From the NCBI RefSeq assembly GCF_021601385.1, contig NZ_BQHO01000019.1, forward strand, positions 1-64,000: a stretch of 64,000 nt of DNA, written 5' to 3'. The DNA comes from Pseudomonas parasichuanensis. Its GTDB lineage: Bacteria; Pseudomonadota; Gammaproteobacteria; Pseudomonadales; Pseudomonadaceae. Positions 47,830-57,682 of the stretch are shown here, in pieces; position 1 is the first letter of the stretch; every line of letters starts with the position of its first letter. The notes under the pieces were generated by a model. The model was not told the origin of the DNA and made no database searches. It saw only the letters and a list, made by a program, of their open reading frames with translations. Both the position numbers and the translations under genes were made by a program.

Positions 47830-48377
47830 GGGTCGTTCCTTATGTAGGTGGGCGCTTGCGGGCTGCGCGCTCGGCTCTGCTGTGGCGCCTCCCCCCGGGG
47901 TGACGCCGGCCGTTTGCGGCATTGCCCCGCGACAATGGGTCGCGGGTGCGGCGAAAGCGGCGCAAGATTACCAGCAGGCAGTGGCATGAAAGCAATCTGA
48001 TATCGCGTTTTTTTCGTCAGCTGAATCGGTACTTGTCGCAGCGCCATCGTTTGCATTGGGTGAATGGCACCGGCTGCGCCGGTGTTCGCGGGCAAGCCCG
48101 CTCCCACATGCACCTCGCCACCCTCAAAGCGTGCGCTGTACCTGTGGGAGCTGGCTTGCCAGCGATGGGGCCAGCACAGGCAATAGAAAACAGTTACTCC
48201 CTCAGGCCTTCGCTAGATCAATGGGATAGGTGCAGTTCCATGAGTGCCGGTTTGCCGGTGATTGGGCCCGAATGAACTGCCACGCTGCACACTGTCGAAA
48301 CGTCGGATACGCAGTGCTGATAGCCACGGCGCTATACTCGCCGCTGAATTTCACAATCGGACTACAAGGACTCGCCC
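47830..48377. other. intergenic region OFA-asmA
   Basis: No gene is supported. It holds the divergent promoters of the OFA transporter and asmA genes and a REP pair at 48066-48172; otherwise I see nothing. Confidence 0.6.
48066..48172. repeat. REP pair
   Basis: Inverted pair ('TTCGCGGGCAAGCCCGCTCC' and 'GTGGGAGCTGGCTTGCCAGC'), the arms slightly different, preceded by a small GGCACCGGCTGCGCCGGTG hairpin. Confidence 0.85.
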
Positions 48378-50627
48378 ATGAAAGCGTTCGGCAAAATCCT
48401 GGGGCTGTCGCTTCTCGGGTTGTTGCTGATCATCGTGGCGCTGGGCTTCGCCCTGACCCACCTCTTCGATCCCAACGACTACAAAGACGAAATCCGCCAG
48501 CTGGCCCGCGACAAGGCCCACGTGGAGCTGACGCTCAACGGCGACATCGGCTGGAGCCTGTTCCCCTGGCTGGGCCTGGAGCTGCACGAGGCGAGCATCG
48601 CCACGTTGAACAACCCCAAGGTGCCGTTCGCCGACCTGCAGATGCTCGGTTTGTCGGTGCGCGTGCTGCCGCTGCTGCGCCGCGAAGTGCAGATGAGCGA
48701 TGTGCGGGTCGAGGGTCTGAACCTCACCCTTACCCGCGATGCCAATGGCCACGGCAACTGGGAAGACATCGGCAAGCCGTTGCCTGACCCGGCCGTTGCC
48801 AACGCCCCGGCCACCGCGCCAGGCGAAGCGCCTGCCAGCGAGCCGGCCAAGCCCGAAGCCAGCGAGCGTTCGGTCAAGCTCGACATCGACAGCCTCACCG
48901 TCAACAACGCCCGGGTGCAGTTCACCGACGAGAAGGCCGGCCAAAGCTACGGTGCCGAAAGCATCCAACTGAGCACCGGCCCCGTGCACGAAGGCGTGAA
49001 CATCCCGCTCAAGGCCAGCGCCTTCCTCAGCGCCAGCCAGCCGAACATCAAGGCGCGCACCGAACTGACCGGCGAACTGCGCTTCGACCGCAAGCTCAAG
49101 CGCTACAACCTTGAAGACATGCGCCTGTCCGGCGAAACCTCGGGCGAGCCGCTGGCCGGCAAGACCATGACCTTCGCCGCCCAAGGCCAGGTGCTGGTCG
49201 ACCTGGCCGCCAACGTCGCCTCGTGGAGCGGCCTGAAAGTCTCGGCCAACCAGCTGCGCGCCCTGGGCGAGCTGAACGTGCGCGACCTGGACAAGGCGCC
49301 GCAGGTGAGTGGCGGGCTGTCCATCGCCCAGTTCAACCTGCGCACCTTCCTCGACGGTATCGGCCACCCGCTGCCGGCCACCGCCGATGCGGCCGCCTTC
49401 AACAAGCTGGAGCTGGTGGCCCGCCTGCAAGGCACGCAGAACAGCCTGGCCCTGGAAGACCTGGCGGTGAAACTGGACGACAGCACCTTCACCGGCCGCG
49501 TGGCCGTGGAAGACTTCGCCAAGCAAGCCCTGCGGGTGAACCTCAAGGCGGACACCTTCGACGCCGACCGCTACCTGCCCGCCAAGAGCGAGCAGGCCAA
49601 GGGCACCACCGCGGCGCGCCAGGCCGAGGTGAAACAGCAGGAAGCCAGCGCCGTCGCCGGTGCCGGCACCACCCCGCTGCCCAACGCCCCCACCCAAGTG
49701 GCCTGGAGCAACGACAAGCTGCTGCCGGTGGACCGCCTGCGCGCCCTCGACCTGCAGGCCGACCTGGCGTTCGGCGCCCTGACCCTGGACAAGCTGCCGA
49801 TCAGCGATGCCCGGCTCAAGGCCAACGGCCAGGGCGGCCTGATCACCCTCGAAACCCTGCGCGGCGGCCTGTACAACGGCAGCTTCGAAGCCAAGGGCAC
49901 GGTCGACGTGCGCCCCGCCGTGCCGCAACTGGGGGTGAATACCAAGATCAACCGCGTGCCGGTGGAGCACTTCATCAAGCGCGAAAGCCCCGACCAGGCG
50001 CCGCCGGTCAAGGGCCTGCTGACCCTCGCCAGTGACCTCACCGCCACCGGCAACAGCCAGAAAGCACTGGTCGACACCCTCAACGGCAATGCCAGCTTCA
50101 CCATCAACGACGGCGTGCTGGTCAATGCCAACCTTGAGCAGCAGCTGTGCCAGGCCATCGCCACCCTCAACCGCAAGCAGCTTGGCAGCGAGCCGCGCGG
50201 CAAGGACACGCCGTTCGAAGAGCTGCGCGGCAGCCTGGTGATCCGCAATGGCGTGGCCAGCAACCCGGACCTCAAGGCGCGCATTCCCGGCCTGACCGTC
50301 AACGGCCATGGCGACCTCGACCTGCGCGTGCTGGGCATGGACTACAACGTCGGCGTGGTGGTCGAGGGCGACCAGCGCGCCATGCCCGACCCGGCCTGCC
50401 AGGTCAACGAACGCTTTGCCGGAGTGGAAGTGCCGCTGCGCTGCCGTGGCCCGCTGGAGCTGGGCGCCAAGGCCTGCCGCCTGGACCAGGACGGCCTGGG
50501 CAAGGTGGCGGCGAAACTGGCCGGCAACCGCCTGAAAGACAAGATCGATGAAAAGCTCGAAGAAAAACTCGGAGACAAAGTGAGCCCGGAACTCAAAGAT
50601 GCGCTCAAGGGGCTGTTCAAGCGATGA
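48378..50627 (+). CDS. AsmA-family protein
   Basis: A 749-residue AsmA-type protein with a single N-terminal membrane anchor ('ILGLSLLGLLLIIVALGFAL', about 7-26) and a long beta-rich periplasmic part typical of bridge-like lipid-transport relatives ('NDGVLVNANLEQQLCQAIAT' near the end). It may take part in outer-membrane lipid homeostasis (family inference). The ATGA overlap with mutY couples them. Confidence 0.9.
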   Translation: MKAFGKILGLSLLGLLLIIVALGFALTHLFDPNDYKDEIRQLARDKAHVELTLNGDIGWSLFPWLGLELHEASIATLNNPKVPFADLQMLGLSVRVLPLLRREVQMSDVRVEGLNLTLTRDANGHGNWEDIGKPLPDPAVANAPATAPGEAPASEPAKPEASERSVKLDIDSLTVNNARVQFTDEKAGQSYGAESIQLSTGPVHEGVNIPLKASAFLSASQPNIKARTELTGELRFDRKLKRYNLEDMRLSGETSGEPLAGKTMTFAAQGQVLVDLAANVASWSGLKVSANQLRALGELNVRDLDKAPQVSGGLSIAQFNLRTFLDGIGHPLPATADAAAFNKLELVARLQGTQNSLALEDLAVKLDDSTFTGRVAVEDFAKQALRVNLKADTFDADRYLPAKSEQAKGTTAARQAEVKQQEASAVAGAGTTPLPNAPTQVAWSNDKLLPVDRLRALDLQADLAFGALTLDKLPISDARLKANGQGGLITLETLRGGLYNGSFEAKGTVDVRPAVPQLGVNTKINRVPVEHFIKRESPDQAPPVKGLLTLASDLTATGNSQKALVDTLNGNASFTINDGVLVNANLEQQLCQAIATLNRKQLGSEPRGKDTPFEELRGSLVIRNGVASNPDLKARIPGLTVNGHGDLDLRVLGMDYNVGVVVEGDQRAMPDPACQVNERFAGVEVPLRCRGPLELGAKACRLDQDGLGKVAAKLAGNRLKDKIDEKLEEKLGDKVSPELKDALKGLFKR

Positions 50628-51691
50628 GCCCCCAGCAGTTCTCCAGCGCCGTGCTGGAATGGTACGACCAGCACGGTCGCCACGACCTGCCCTGGCAACA
50701 GGGCATCAACCCGTACCGGGTGTGGGTCTCGGAAATCATGCTGCAGCAGACCCAGGTGAGCACCGTGCTCAACTACTTCGACCGCTTCATGCAGGCGCTG
50801 CCGACCGTGCAGGCGCTGGCAGAAGCACCGGAGGACGAAGTGCTGCACCTGTGGACGGGCCTGGGCTACTACACCCGCGCACGTAACCTGCAAAAGGCCG
50901 CGAAGATCGTCGTTGCGCAACATGGCGGCGAGTTCCCGCGCAGTGTCGAGCAGCTTACCGAGCTGCCCGGCATCGGCCGCTCCACCGCCGGGGCCATTGC
51001 CAGCATCAGCATGGGCATCCGCGCGCCGATCCTCGACGGCAACGTCAAGCGCGTGCTGGCCCGCTTCACCGCCCAGGCCGGCTACCCCGGCGAGCCGAAG
51101 GTGGCCAACCAGCTGTGGGCCACCGCCGAGCGCTACACGCCGATGACGCGGGTGAACCACTTCACCCAGGCGATGATGGACATGGGCGCGACGCTGTGCA
51201 CCCGCAGCAAGCCCAGTTGCCTGATCTGCCCGTTGCAGCATGGCTGCGAGGCGCACCTGCACGGTGAAGAGACCCGTTACCCCGAGCCCAAGCCGCGCAA
51301 GGCCTTGCCCCAGCGCAAGACCCTGATGCCGCTGCTGGCCAACCACGAAGGCGCGATCCTGCTTTACCGCCGGCCCTCCACCGGCCTGTGGGGCGGCCTG
51401 TGGAGCCTGCCGGAGCTGGACAGCCTCGAGCAGCTCGACGACCTCGCCTACCAGCACGGCCTGCGTCTGGCCGGCAGCCAGGCCTTGCAAGGCCTGACCC
51501 ACACCTTCAGCCATTTCCAGCTGGCCATCGAGCCGTGGCTGGTGCGTGTCGACCCCGTCGGCGCGCACGTGGCCGAGCCCGACTGGCTCTGGTATAACCT
51601 CGCCACCCCGCCGCGCCTGGGCCTCGCCGCCCCGGTCAAGAAGCTGCTGCAACGCGCGGCCGACGAATTGATTGCAGGAGAAACCCGATGA
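50624..51691 (+). CDS. mutY: adenine DNA glycosylase
   Basis: Removes adenine misincorporated opposite 8-oxoguanine. The 355 residues hold the HhH motif with '[14 protein letters not shown]', catalytic Asp in '[12 protein letters not shown]', the 4Fe-4S Cys in '[17 protein letters not shown]' and a C-terminal NUDIX-like domain ('[20 protein letters not shown]'). It overlaps asmA and yggX by four bases each; the mutY-yggX pair is conserved widely. Confidence 0.97.
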   Translation: MSPQQFSSAVLEWYDQHGRHDLPWQQGINPYRVWVSEIMLQQTQVSTVLNYFDRFMQALPTVQALAEAPEDEVLHLWTGLGYYTRARNLQKAAKIVVAQHGGEFPRSVEQLTELPGIGRSTAGAIASISMGIRAPILDGNVKRVLARFTAQAGYPGEPKVANQLWATAERYTPMTRVNHFTQAMMDMGATLCTRSKPSCLICPLQHGCEAHLHGEETRYPEPKPRKALPQRKTLMPLLANHEGAILLYRRPSTGLWGGLWSLPELDSLEQLDDLAYQHGLRLAGSQALQGLTHTFSHFQLAIEPWLVRVDPVGAHVAEPDWLWYNLATPPRLGLAAPVKKLLQRAADELIAGETR

Positions 51692-51960
51692 CCCGCACCG
51701 TGATGTGCCGCAAGTACAAAGAAGAATTGCCAGGCCTCGAGCGCGCGCCCTACCCCGGCCCCAAGGGCCAGGACATCTTCGAACACGTCTCGCAGAAAGC
51801 CTGGGCCGACTGGCAGAAGCACCAGACCCTGCTGATCAACGAGAAGCGCCTGAACATGATGAATGCCGAGGACCGCAAATTCATCCAGGCCGAGATGGAC
51901 AAGTTCTTCGCTGGCGAAGATTACGCCAAGGCCGAAGGCTACGTTCCGCCGTCGGAATGA
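51688..51960 (+). CDS. yggX: Fe(II)-trafficking / oxidative-damage protection protein
   Basis: A 90-residue YggX protein ('[20 protein letters not shown]'), thought to shield or supply iron and protect Fe-S proteins such as MutY during oxidative stress. The conserved N-terminal Cys is present. It starts inside the mutY stop. Confidence 0.95.
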   Translation: MTRTVMCRKYKEELPGLERAPYPGPKGQDIFEHVSQKAWADWQKHQTLLINEKRLNMMNAEDRKFIQAEMDKFFAGEDYAKAEGYVPPSE

Positions 51961-52011
51961 CCCCAGAAATCGTAAGCGACGGAATTAATTTAAATTTTTT
52001 CAAAAAAGTCG

Positions 52012-52040
52012 TTGACGGGCGGTCTGGAAATCTATTTAAT
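52012..52040 (+). promoter_or_regulatory. tRNA-Phe promoter
   Basis: TTGACG (52012-52017) and TTTAAT (52035-52040), 17 bases apart, about 10 bases before the tRNA. An AT-rich tract lies just upstream and may act as an UP element. Confidence 0.7.
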
Positions 52041-52050
52041 TCACCTCGTC

Positions 52051-52126
52051 GCCCAGATAGCTCAGTCGGTAGAGCAGAGGATTGAAAATCCTCGTGTCGG
52101 CGGTTCGACTCCGTCTCTGGGCACCA
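52051..52126 (+). tRNA. tRNA-Phe (GAA)
   Basis: A 76-base cloverleaf with matched 7-pair acceptor ends, D loop 'AGCTCAGTCGGTAGAGC', anticodon loop TTGAAAA (GAA at 52084-52086), T loop 'GGTTCGACTCC' and an encoded CCA end. Confidence 0.97.
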
Positions 52127-52170
52127 CCTTCAGCTTCTGGTGGTTGCAAAGTTACCCGAAGCGACACAAG

Positions 52171-52196
52171 AAACCCGCCTAGTGCGGGTTTTTTGT
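52171..52196 (+). terminator. terminator after tRNA-Phe
   Basis: AAACCCGC and GCGGGTTT pair around a short loop, ending in a T-run. It ends the tRNA transcript before ppk2. Confidence 0.85.
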
Positions 52197-52303
52197 TGTC
52201 TGCGTTTTCTTGGTTCATGTCCGGTTGATCGATATCAAGACGTCACCGCCTGCTGGCTCATAGCATGGCGGGTGGACATTCGACCGACCCCGCAAGGACC
52301 TCC

Positions 52304-53314
52304 ATGAGCGAAGAATCCGCCACCCTCCTCCTGCCATCGCCTGCCGACACCGGCAGCAGTGCCAAGCCCATCACCCGCACCCGCCGCCCACGCCAGCGCA
52401 AGCCTGCCACCAACACCCCTACGCCAGAGACCATCACCCAGGTCAGCCAGCAGCCCGCCGCCCTGGCAGTGGCTCACGCGCGCAAAGGCAGCAGTGAGGA
52501 CAGCACCTCGGCACACCTGCCGGCCAGCTATCCGTACCGCACGCGCATGCGCCGCCAGGACTACGACAAGGCCAAGCACGCGCTGCAGATCGAACTGCTG
52601 AAAGTACAGAACTGGGTGAAGGAAACCGGCCAGCGCATCGTCATCCTCTTCGAGGGCCGTGACGCAGCGGGCAAGGGCGGCACCATCAAGCGCTTCATGG
52701 AGCACCTGAACCCGCGTGGCGCGCGCATCGTCGCCCTGGAGAAGCCCTCGGAACAGGAGAAAGGCCAGTGGTACTTCCAGCGCTACATCCAGCACCTGCC
52801 CACCGCCGGTGAAATGGTGTTCTTCGACCGCTCCTGGTACAACCGCGCCGGGGTGGAGCGGGTGATGGACTTCTGCTCGCCGCTGCAATACCTGGAGTTC
52901 ATGCGCCAGGCGCCGGACCTGGAACGGATGCTGTGCAACAGCGGCATCCTGCTGTTCAAGTTCTGGTTCTCGGTGAACCGTGAGGAGCAGCTGCGCCGCT
53001 TCATCTCGCGGCGCGACGACCCGCTCAAGCACTGGAAGCTGTCGCCCATCGACATCAAGTCGTTGGATAAGTGGGGGGATTACACCGCAGCCAAAGAGGC
53101 GATGTTCTTCCACACCGACACCGCCGATGCGCCATGGACGGTGATCAAGTCCGACGACAAGAAGCGCGCGCGGATCAACTGCATCCGGCACTTCCTGCAT
53201 TCGCTGGATTATCCGGGGAAGGATCACAGCGTGGCGCATGCGCCGGATCCACTGCTGGTTGGCCGGGCTTCGCGGGGGTTCGAGGAAGATGAACCGGCGG
53301 TGCCGGTCAGCTGA
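52304..53314 (+). CDS. ppk2: polyphosphate kinase 2
   Basis: Uses polyphosphate to phosphorylate nucleotides, or the reverse. Of 336 residues, the Walker A 'FEGRDAAGKGGTIKRFMEHL' and Walker-B-like 'EMVFFDRSWYNRAGVERVMD' are clear, along with the lid-type 'RREEQLRRFISRRDD'-like part. A basic, proline-rich N-terminal tail of about 70 residues precedes the kinase core. The start is set at 52304 following AAGGACC. It is probably transcribed alone. Confidence 0.9.
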   Translation: MSEESATLLLPSPADTGSSAKPITRTRRPRQRKPATNTPTPETITQVSQQPAALAVAHARKGSSEDSTSAHLPASYPYRTRMRRQDYDKAKHALQIELLKVQNWVKETGQRIVILFEGRDAAGKGGTIKRFMEHLNPRGARIVALEKPSEQEKGQWYFQRYIQHLPTAGEMVFFDRSWYNRAGVERVMDFCSPLQYLEFMRQAPDLERMLCNSGILLFKFWFSVNREEQLRRFISRRDDPLKHWKLSPIDIKSLDKWGDYTAAKEAMFFHTDTADAPWTVIKSDDKKRARINCIRHFLHSLDYPGKDHSVAHAPDPLLVGRASRGFEEDEPAVPVS

Positions 53315-53320
53315 ATCTTT

Positions 53321-53417
53321 GCGGCCCTATCGCTGGCAAGCCAGCTCCCACAGGCCCTGCGGCTGGCACGGTGACTGTGGGAGCCGGCTTGCCGGCGAAA
53401 AGGCCGCGTAGCGGCCT
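53321..53417. repeat. REP pair
   Basis: Inverted pair after ppk2, with extra GCGGCC ends. Confidence 0.85.
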
Positions 53418-53482
53418 CTTGGGTTTCTCGCGCAACTGCGCTTCAATACCCGCCTTTACCAGATACCCCAGGACCTCGCCTC

Positions 53483-53926
53483 ATGGCCACCAACACCAAG
53501 CAACAAAAACGCGCCAAGCGCGCCGCCACCAAGGCCAAGCAGAACCGCATGGTGCGCAGCGGCCAGGCGGTCAAGGCCAGTGCCGGCGACAGCGCCAGCG
53601 TCGAGCAGGTGTTCAACAAGGCCATGGAATCGGGCAGCTACGACAGCCTGTTCGTCAAGATGAAGGAAGCCCAGGAAAACGGCCTGGTGCCGATGATCTC
53701 GGTGTTCCTGGTAGACCCGCTGCTGGCACTGGTACTCAAGGGCCACAAGGAAGAGCACGCCACCGACTACATCGTCATGGTGTTCACCGCCTACCGCAAA
53801 TGGCTCGACGGCACCGACGAGGACGCGACCATGGCGTGGCTTGAGAGCGATGAGTTCCAGGCGGCCTATGTCACCGCATCCGAGGTGGTGGCCAAGGGGC
53901 AGCAACAGCAGAAGCAGTTCGGCTAA
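53483..53926 (+). CDS. unrecognised conserved small protein
   Basis: A 147-residue protein. A very basic N-terminus ('TKQQKRAKRAATKAKQNRMV') is followed by an amphipathic helical part ('FNKAMESGSYDSLFVKMKEA' and 'HATDYIVMVFTAYRKWLDG'). It has no signal peptide and may bind nucleic acid through its basic tail. AGGA lies nine bases before the ATG. I cannot assign a function. Confidence 0.75.
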   Translation: MATNTKQQKRAKRAATKAKQNRMVRSGQAVKASAGDSASVEQVFNKAMESGSYDSLFVKMKEAQENGLVPMISVFLVDPLLALVLKGHKEEHATDYIVMVFTAYRKWLDGTDEDATMAWLESDEFQAAYVTASEVVAKGQQQQKQFG

Positions 53927-53946
53927 ACAGCTTCATCGCCTGTTCC

Positions 53947-54021
53947 GACCTCATCGCCGGCAAGCCGGCTCCCACAAGGAATGCGCGCTACTGTGTGGGA
54001 GCCGGCTTGCCGGCGATGAGG
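53947..54021. repeat. REP pair
   Basis: Inverted REP pair between the small conserved gene and the permease gene, convergent. Confidence 0.85.
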
Positions 54022-54036
54022 CCCGCCCAGACAAAC

Positions 54037-54071
54037 AAAAAGGCCGCGCCCTTCACAGGACGCGGCCTTTT
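54037..54071. terminator. bidirectional terminator
   Basis: AAAAAGGCCGCG and CGCGGCCTTTT form a stem with A-rich and T-rich flanks, so it works in both directions for the convergent genes. Confidence 0.85.
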
Positions 54072-54089
54072 CATTTCACTCAACGTGGA

Positions 54090-55475
54090 TCAGCTGTCCA
54101 GCGCCACGCGCCCGGCAGCACCGCGCTTGCGGTGCACCAGCAACCCTGCAGCTACAACAGCGATGCTCAGCAGTGCGGTCGCGATGATCTCGACACGGTG
54201 ATCTTCGCGCAGCCCCATCACCACCAGAATGGCGACGATGAAGGCGATGGTCGCCCAGGTCAGGCCCGGGAACAGCCACATCTTGAACGAGATCTTCTCG
54301 CCACTGGCTTCACGCTGGCTGCGCATGCGCAGTTGCGATACGGCGATCACCAGGTACACCAGCAGGGCGATGGCGCCGGAACTGGCCAGCAGGAACTCGA
54401 ACACCGCAGCCGGGGCCAGGAAGTTGGCGAACACGCACAGGAAGGCTGCGCCGGTGGACAGCAGCACGGCCCAGTGCGGAGTGCCCGCCTTGGTGGTGCG
54501 CTGGGCAATCGCCGGGGCGTCGCCACGCTTGCTCAGGGAGAAGAGCATGCGCGAGGAGGTGTACAGCGCCGAGTTCAGGCAGCTGGTCACGGCGATCAGC
54601 ACGACGATGTCGACGATCAGCTTGGCATTCGGCACGCCGATCAGGCTGAGGACGGTCTGGTAGGAACCTTTCTCGGCCAGGGTCGGATCGTTCCACGGCA
54701 CCATGGCCACGACCAGGAAGATCGACACCAGGTAGAACAGGCAGATACGCCAGATCACCGAGTTGGTGGCGCGGCTGATCTGCTTGCCCGGGTCTTTCGA
54801 TTCGGCGGCGGCGATGGTGACGATCTCGGTACCCATGAACGAGAACATGGTGGTCAGCATGGCAGCCAGCACGGCGCCCAGGCCGTTGGGCATGAAGCCT
54901 TGGGTGTCGAACAGGTGGCTCACGCCGCTGATCTGGCTGCTTGGGACCATGCCGAACATGGCGGCGCAACCGACGACGATGAAGCCGATGATCGCCAGCA
55001 CTTTGAGCAGGGCGAACCAGAACTCGAACTCACCGTAGTTCTTCACACTGAACAGGTTGGTAACGGTCAGCACCAGGGTAATGACCAGCGAGAACGCCCA
55101 CAGGTCCACGGCCGGGAACCAGGCATGCAGGATGGCGGCGGCGGCGTTGGCCTCCAGCGGGATCACCAGCACCCAGAACCACCAGTACAGCCAGCCGATG
55201 GTGAAACCGGCCCAACGCCCGATGGCGCGGTCGGCGTAGGTCGAGAACGAACCGGTGTCGGGCGAGGCGACCGCCATTTCACCGAGCATGCGCATCACCA
55301 GTACCACCAGGGTACCGGCAGCGGCGTAGGCCAGCAGCACGGCAGGGCCGGCGGCGGCGATGGCGTGGCCGGAGCCGACGAACAAGCCGGCGCCGATCAC
55401 GCCTGCGATGGACAGCATGGTCACATGCCGTTGTTTGAGCCCCTGAGCGAGGTCATTGGAATTGTTACCGCTCAT
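54090..55475 (-). CDS. amino acid permease (GABA permease-like)
   Basis: A 461-residue APC-superfamily permease with about twelve membrane segments ('HVTMLSIAGVIGAGLFVGSG' begins the first). It is closest in feel to GabP/proline-type transporters; the position matches a gene annotated as GABA permease in P. putida (recall). The start at 55475 follows AAGG and skips an 80-residue upstream open frame. Substrate not proven. Confidence 0.85.
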   Translation of the reverse strand: MSGNNSNDLAQGLKQRHVTMLSIAGVIGAGLFVGSGHAIAAAGPAVLLAYAAAGTLVVLVMRMLGEMAVASPDTGSFSTYADRAIGRWAGFTIGWLYWWFWVLVIPLEANAAAAILHAWFPAVDLWAFSLVITLVLTVTNLFSVKNYGEFEFWFALLKVLAIIGFIVVGCAAMFGMVPSSQISGVSHLFDTQGFMPNGLGAVLAAMLTTMFSFMGTEIVTIAAAESKDPGKQISRATNSVIWRICLFYLVSIFLVVAMVPWNDPTLAEKGSYQTVLSLIGVPNAKLIVDIVVLIAVTSCLNSALYTSSRMLFSLSKRGDAPAIAQRTTKAGTPHWAVLLSTGAAFLCVFANFLAPAAVFEFLLASSGAIALLVYLVIAVSQLRMRSQREASGEKISFKMWLFPGLTWATIAFIVAILVVMGLREDHRVEIIATALLSIAVVAAGLLVHRKRGAAGRVALDS

Positions 55476-56085
55476 AAAACTACCTTTGTAAGGAGTGGAC
55501 CACCCGAATGAAGGGAAAACGAAGCGCACCAAGGGGTGATTTAGGCGTCGCCGCATTCGGTCTTTTCCCACTGGCAATAAGCGCGCCATTTTTAAGTGCC
55601 ATTCATCCGGACTGGCTGACACCCCCAAATCCTCTGGCTTTGCGGCCTTTCTGCCAGGCTTTGACCGAAAGCCCGCCAAATACCCATGCCAAGTCCGGAT
55701 TACTGAAATACTCACTTACAAACGCACCAAAGGTGCTCCCCGGTAACACCCGCGCACAGTTTTGCGGCAAACAAAAGCGCAACCAGCAGGCGCAACCCCG
55801 CCAGGGCACAGCTGCGGGCAAAGCGCCACCCGGCCAAAAACGGCTTCCCAGAGCAGGCCAAAGCTGGCACCATCGCGCCTTTTTTCATCAAGGCTCCGGT
55901 GCTGGGCAAAACGCCATTGCGGACATCCTCGCGACAGTCCACTGCAACGATGCGACAAACTGCCCCATCAATGACCGAAGCCCCTTGCGACCCGGTTGGC
56001 CGCTGTTGCGCCGCTATGCTAGCGTGGCGCTCGCCAGGAAGGCCGCCAACAGCTGGGAACGCACCCGAACACATGAGGACCGCAC
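55476..56085. other. intergenic region permease-ABC importer
   Basis: About 610 bases with no supportable gene. They must hold the promoters of the divergent permease and ABC importer. I see no REP element or clear operator; the short frames here lack ribosome sites. Confidence 0.55.
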
Positions 56086-56859
56086 ATGGCCCAGGCCACG
56101 CCCGCGCTGGAAATCCGTAACCTGCACAAACGCTACGGCGAGCAGGAAATTCTCAAGGGCATTTCGCTGACCGCGCGCGACGGTGACGTGATCTCCATCC
56201 TCGGCTCGTCCGGCTCCGGCAAGTCCACCCTGCTGCGCTGCATCAACCTGCTCGAGAACCCGCACCAGGGCGAAATCCTGGTCGCCGGTGAAGCCCTCAA
56301 GCTCAAGGCGCAGAAAAACGGCGACCTGATCGCCGCCGACAACCGCCAGATCAACCGCCTGCGCAGCGAGATCGGCTTTGTCTTCCAGAACTTCAACCTA
56401 TGGCCGCACATGTCGATCCTCGACAACATCATCGAGGCGCCGCGCCGCGTGCTCGGCCAGAGCAAGGCCGAAGCCACCGAGCATGCCGAAGCGCTGCTGA
56501 ACAAGGTCGGCATCTTCGACAAGCGCCACAGCTACCCCGCCCAGCTTTCCGGTGGCCAGCAACAGCGCGCCGCCATCGCCCGCACCCTGGCCATGAAGCC
56601 CAAGGTCATCCTGTTCGACGAGCCAACATCGGCGCTCGATCCGGAAATGGTCCAGGAAGTGCTTAACGTCATCCGCGCCCTGGCCGAAGAAGGCCGTACC
56701 ATGCTGCTGGTGACGCACGAGATGAACTTTGCCCGCCAGGTGTCCAGTGAAGTGGTCTTCCTGCACCAGGGCCTGGTCGAAGAGCAGGGATCGCCGCAGC
56801 AGGTCTTCGAAAACCCGACCTCGGCGCGTTGCAAGCAATTCATGTCCAGCCACCGCTAA
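56086..56859 (+). CDS. polar amino acid ABC importer ATPase
   Basis: A 257-residue HisP-type ATPase: Walker A 'LGSSGSGKSTLLRCINLLEN', signature 'LSGGQQQRAAIARTLAM' and Walker B 'VILFDEPTSALDPE'. First of a four-gene importer operon with the binding protein and two permeases. The system probably takes up histidine or basic amino acids (by similarity to the PA5152-PA5155 order, recall). Confidence 0.93.
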   Translation: MAQATPALEIRNLHKRYGEQEILKGISLTARDGDVISILGSSGSGKSTLLRCINLLENPHQGEILVAGEALKLKAQKNGDLIAADNRQINRLRSEIGFVFQNFNLWPHMSILDNIIEAPRRVLGQSKAEATEHAEALLNKVGIFDKRHSYPAQLSGGQQQRAAIARTLAMKPKVILFDEPTSALDPEMVQEVLNVIRALAEEGRTMLLVTHEMNFARQVSSEVVFLHQGLVEEQGSPQQVFENPTSARCKQFMSSHR

Positions 56860-56870
56860 CGGAGCAATAC

Positions 56871-57626
56871 ATGCAGACTTACAAGAAGTTCCTCCTGGCC
56901 GCTGCTGCCACCCTGGTGATGTCGGCCAACGCCATGGCCGCAGAAAAACTGCGCATGGGTATCGAGGCCGCCTACCCACCGTTCAACAACAAGGACGCCA
57001 GCGGCCAGGTCGTCGGCTTCGACAAGGACATCGGCGACGCCCTGTGCGCCAAGATGAAAGTCGAGTGCACCGTGGTCACCTCCGACTGGGACGGCATCAT
57101 CCCGGCCCTGAACGCCAAGAAGTTCGACTTCCTGGTGTCGTCGCTGTCGATCACCGACGAGCGCAAGCAGGCGGTCGATTTCACCGACCCCTACTACTCC
57201 AACAAGCTGCAGTTCATCGCCCCGAAAAAAGTCGACTTCAAGACCGACAAGGAATACCTCAAGGGCAAGACCATCGGCACCCAGCGCGCCACCCTCGCCG
57301 GCACCTGGCTTGAAGACAACTACAAGGACGTGCTCAAGTCCATCCAGCTGTACGACACCCAGGAAAACGCCTACCTCGACCTGACCTCCGGTCGCGTTGA
57401 CGGCATCCTGGCCGACAAGTACGTGCAGTACGAGTGGCTGAAGTCCGACGCGGGCAAAGACTACGAGTTCAAAGGCGAACCTGTAGTAGACAGCGACAAG
57501 ATCGGCATCGCCGTGCGCAAGGGTGACCCGCTGCGCGAGAAGCTGAACAAGGCCCTGGCCGAGATCAAAGCTGACGGCACGTACAAGAAGATCAACGACA
57601 AGTACTTCCCGTTCAGCATCGAGTGA
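56871..57626 (+). CDS. polar amino acid substrate-binding protein
   Basis: A 251-residue periplasmic protein with the signal peptide 'MQTYKKFLLAAAATLVMSAN' (cleaved after AMA) and the type-2 binding fold ('LRMGIEAAYPPFNNKDASGQ', 'GFDKDIGDALC'). The start at 56871 follows CGGAG. Ligand residues resemble those of LAO/HisJ. A hairpin follows and raises its expression over the permeases. Confidence 0.93.
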   Translation: MQTYKKFLLAAAATLVMSANAMAAEKLRMGIEAAYPPFNNKDASGQVVGFDKDIGDALCAKMKVECTVVTSDWDGIIPALNAKKFDFLVSSLSITDERKQAVDFTDPYYSNKLQFIAPKKVDFKTDKEYLKGKTIGTQRATLAGTWLEDNYKDVLKSIQLYDTQENAYLDLTSGRVDGILADKYVQYEWLKSDAGKDYEFKGEPVVDSDKIGIAVRKGDPLREKLNKALAEIKADGTYKKINDKYFPFSIE

Positions 57627-57635
57627 TGCCCTCCC

Positions 57636-57664
57636 GACCCGTACCGCCTTGCGCGGTGCGGGTC
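57636..57664 (+). terminator. intra-operon hairpin after the binding-protein gene
   Basis: GACCCGTACCGC and GCGGTGCGGGTC pair (one G-T) with a short loop between the binding-protein stop and the first permease start. It probably acts as a 3' stabiliser or partial terminator. Confidence 0.65.
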
Positions 57665-57682
57665 CCTTGAACAAAGCTGCCC

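Noticed and set aside
48351-50309. Minus-strand 652-codon frame opposite asmA
   Set aside because: Composition of a shadow frame; the AsmA protein on the plus strand has an anchor and family pattern.
27850-54025. CRISPR array from repeated palindromes
   Set aside because: The repeats are dispersed REP pairs without regular spacers and without cas genes.
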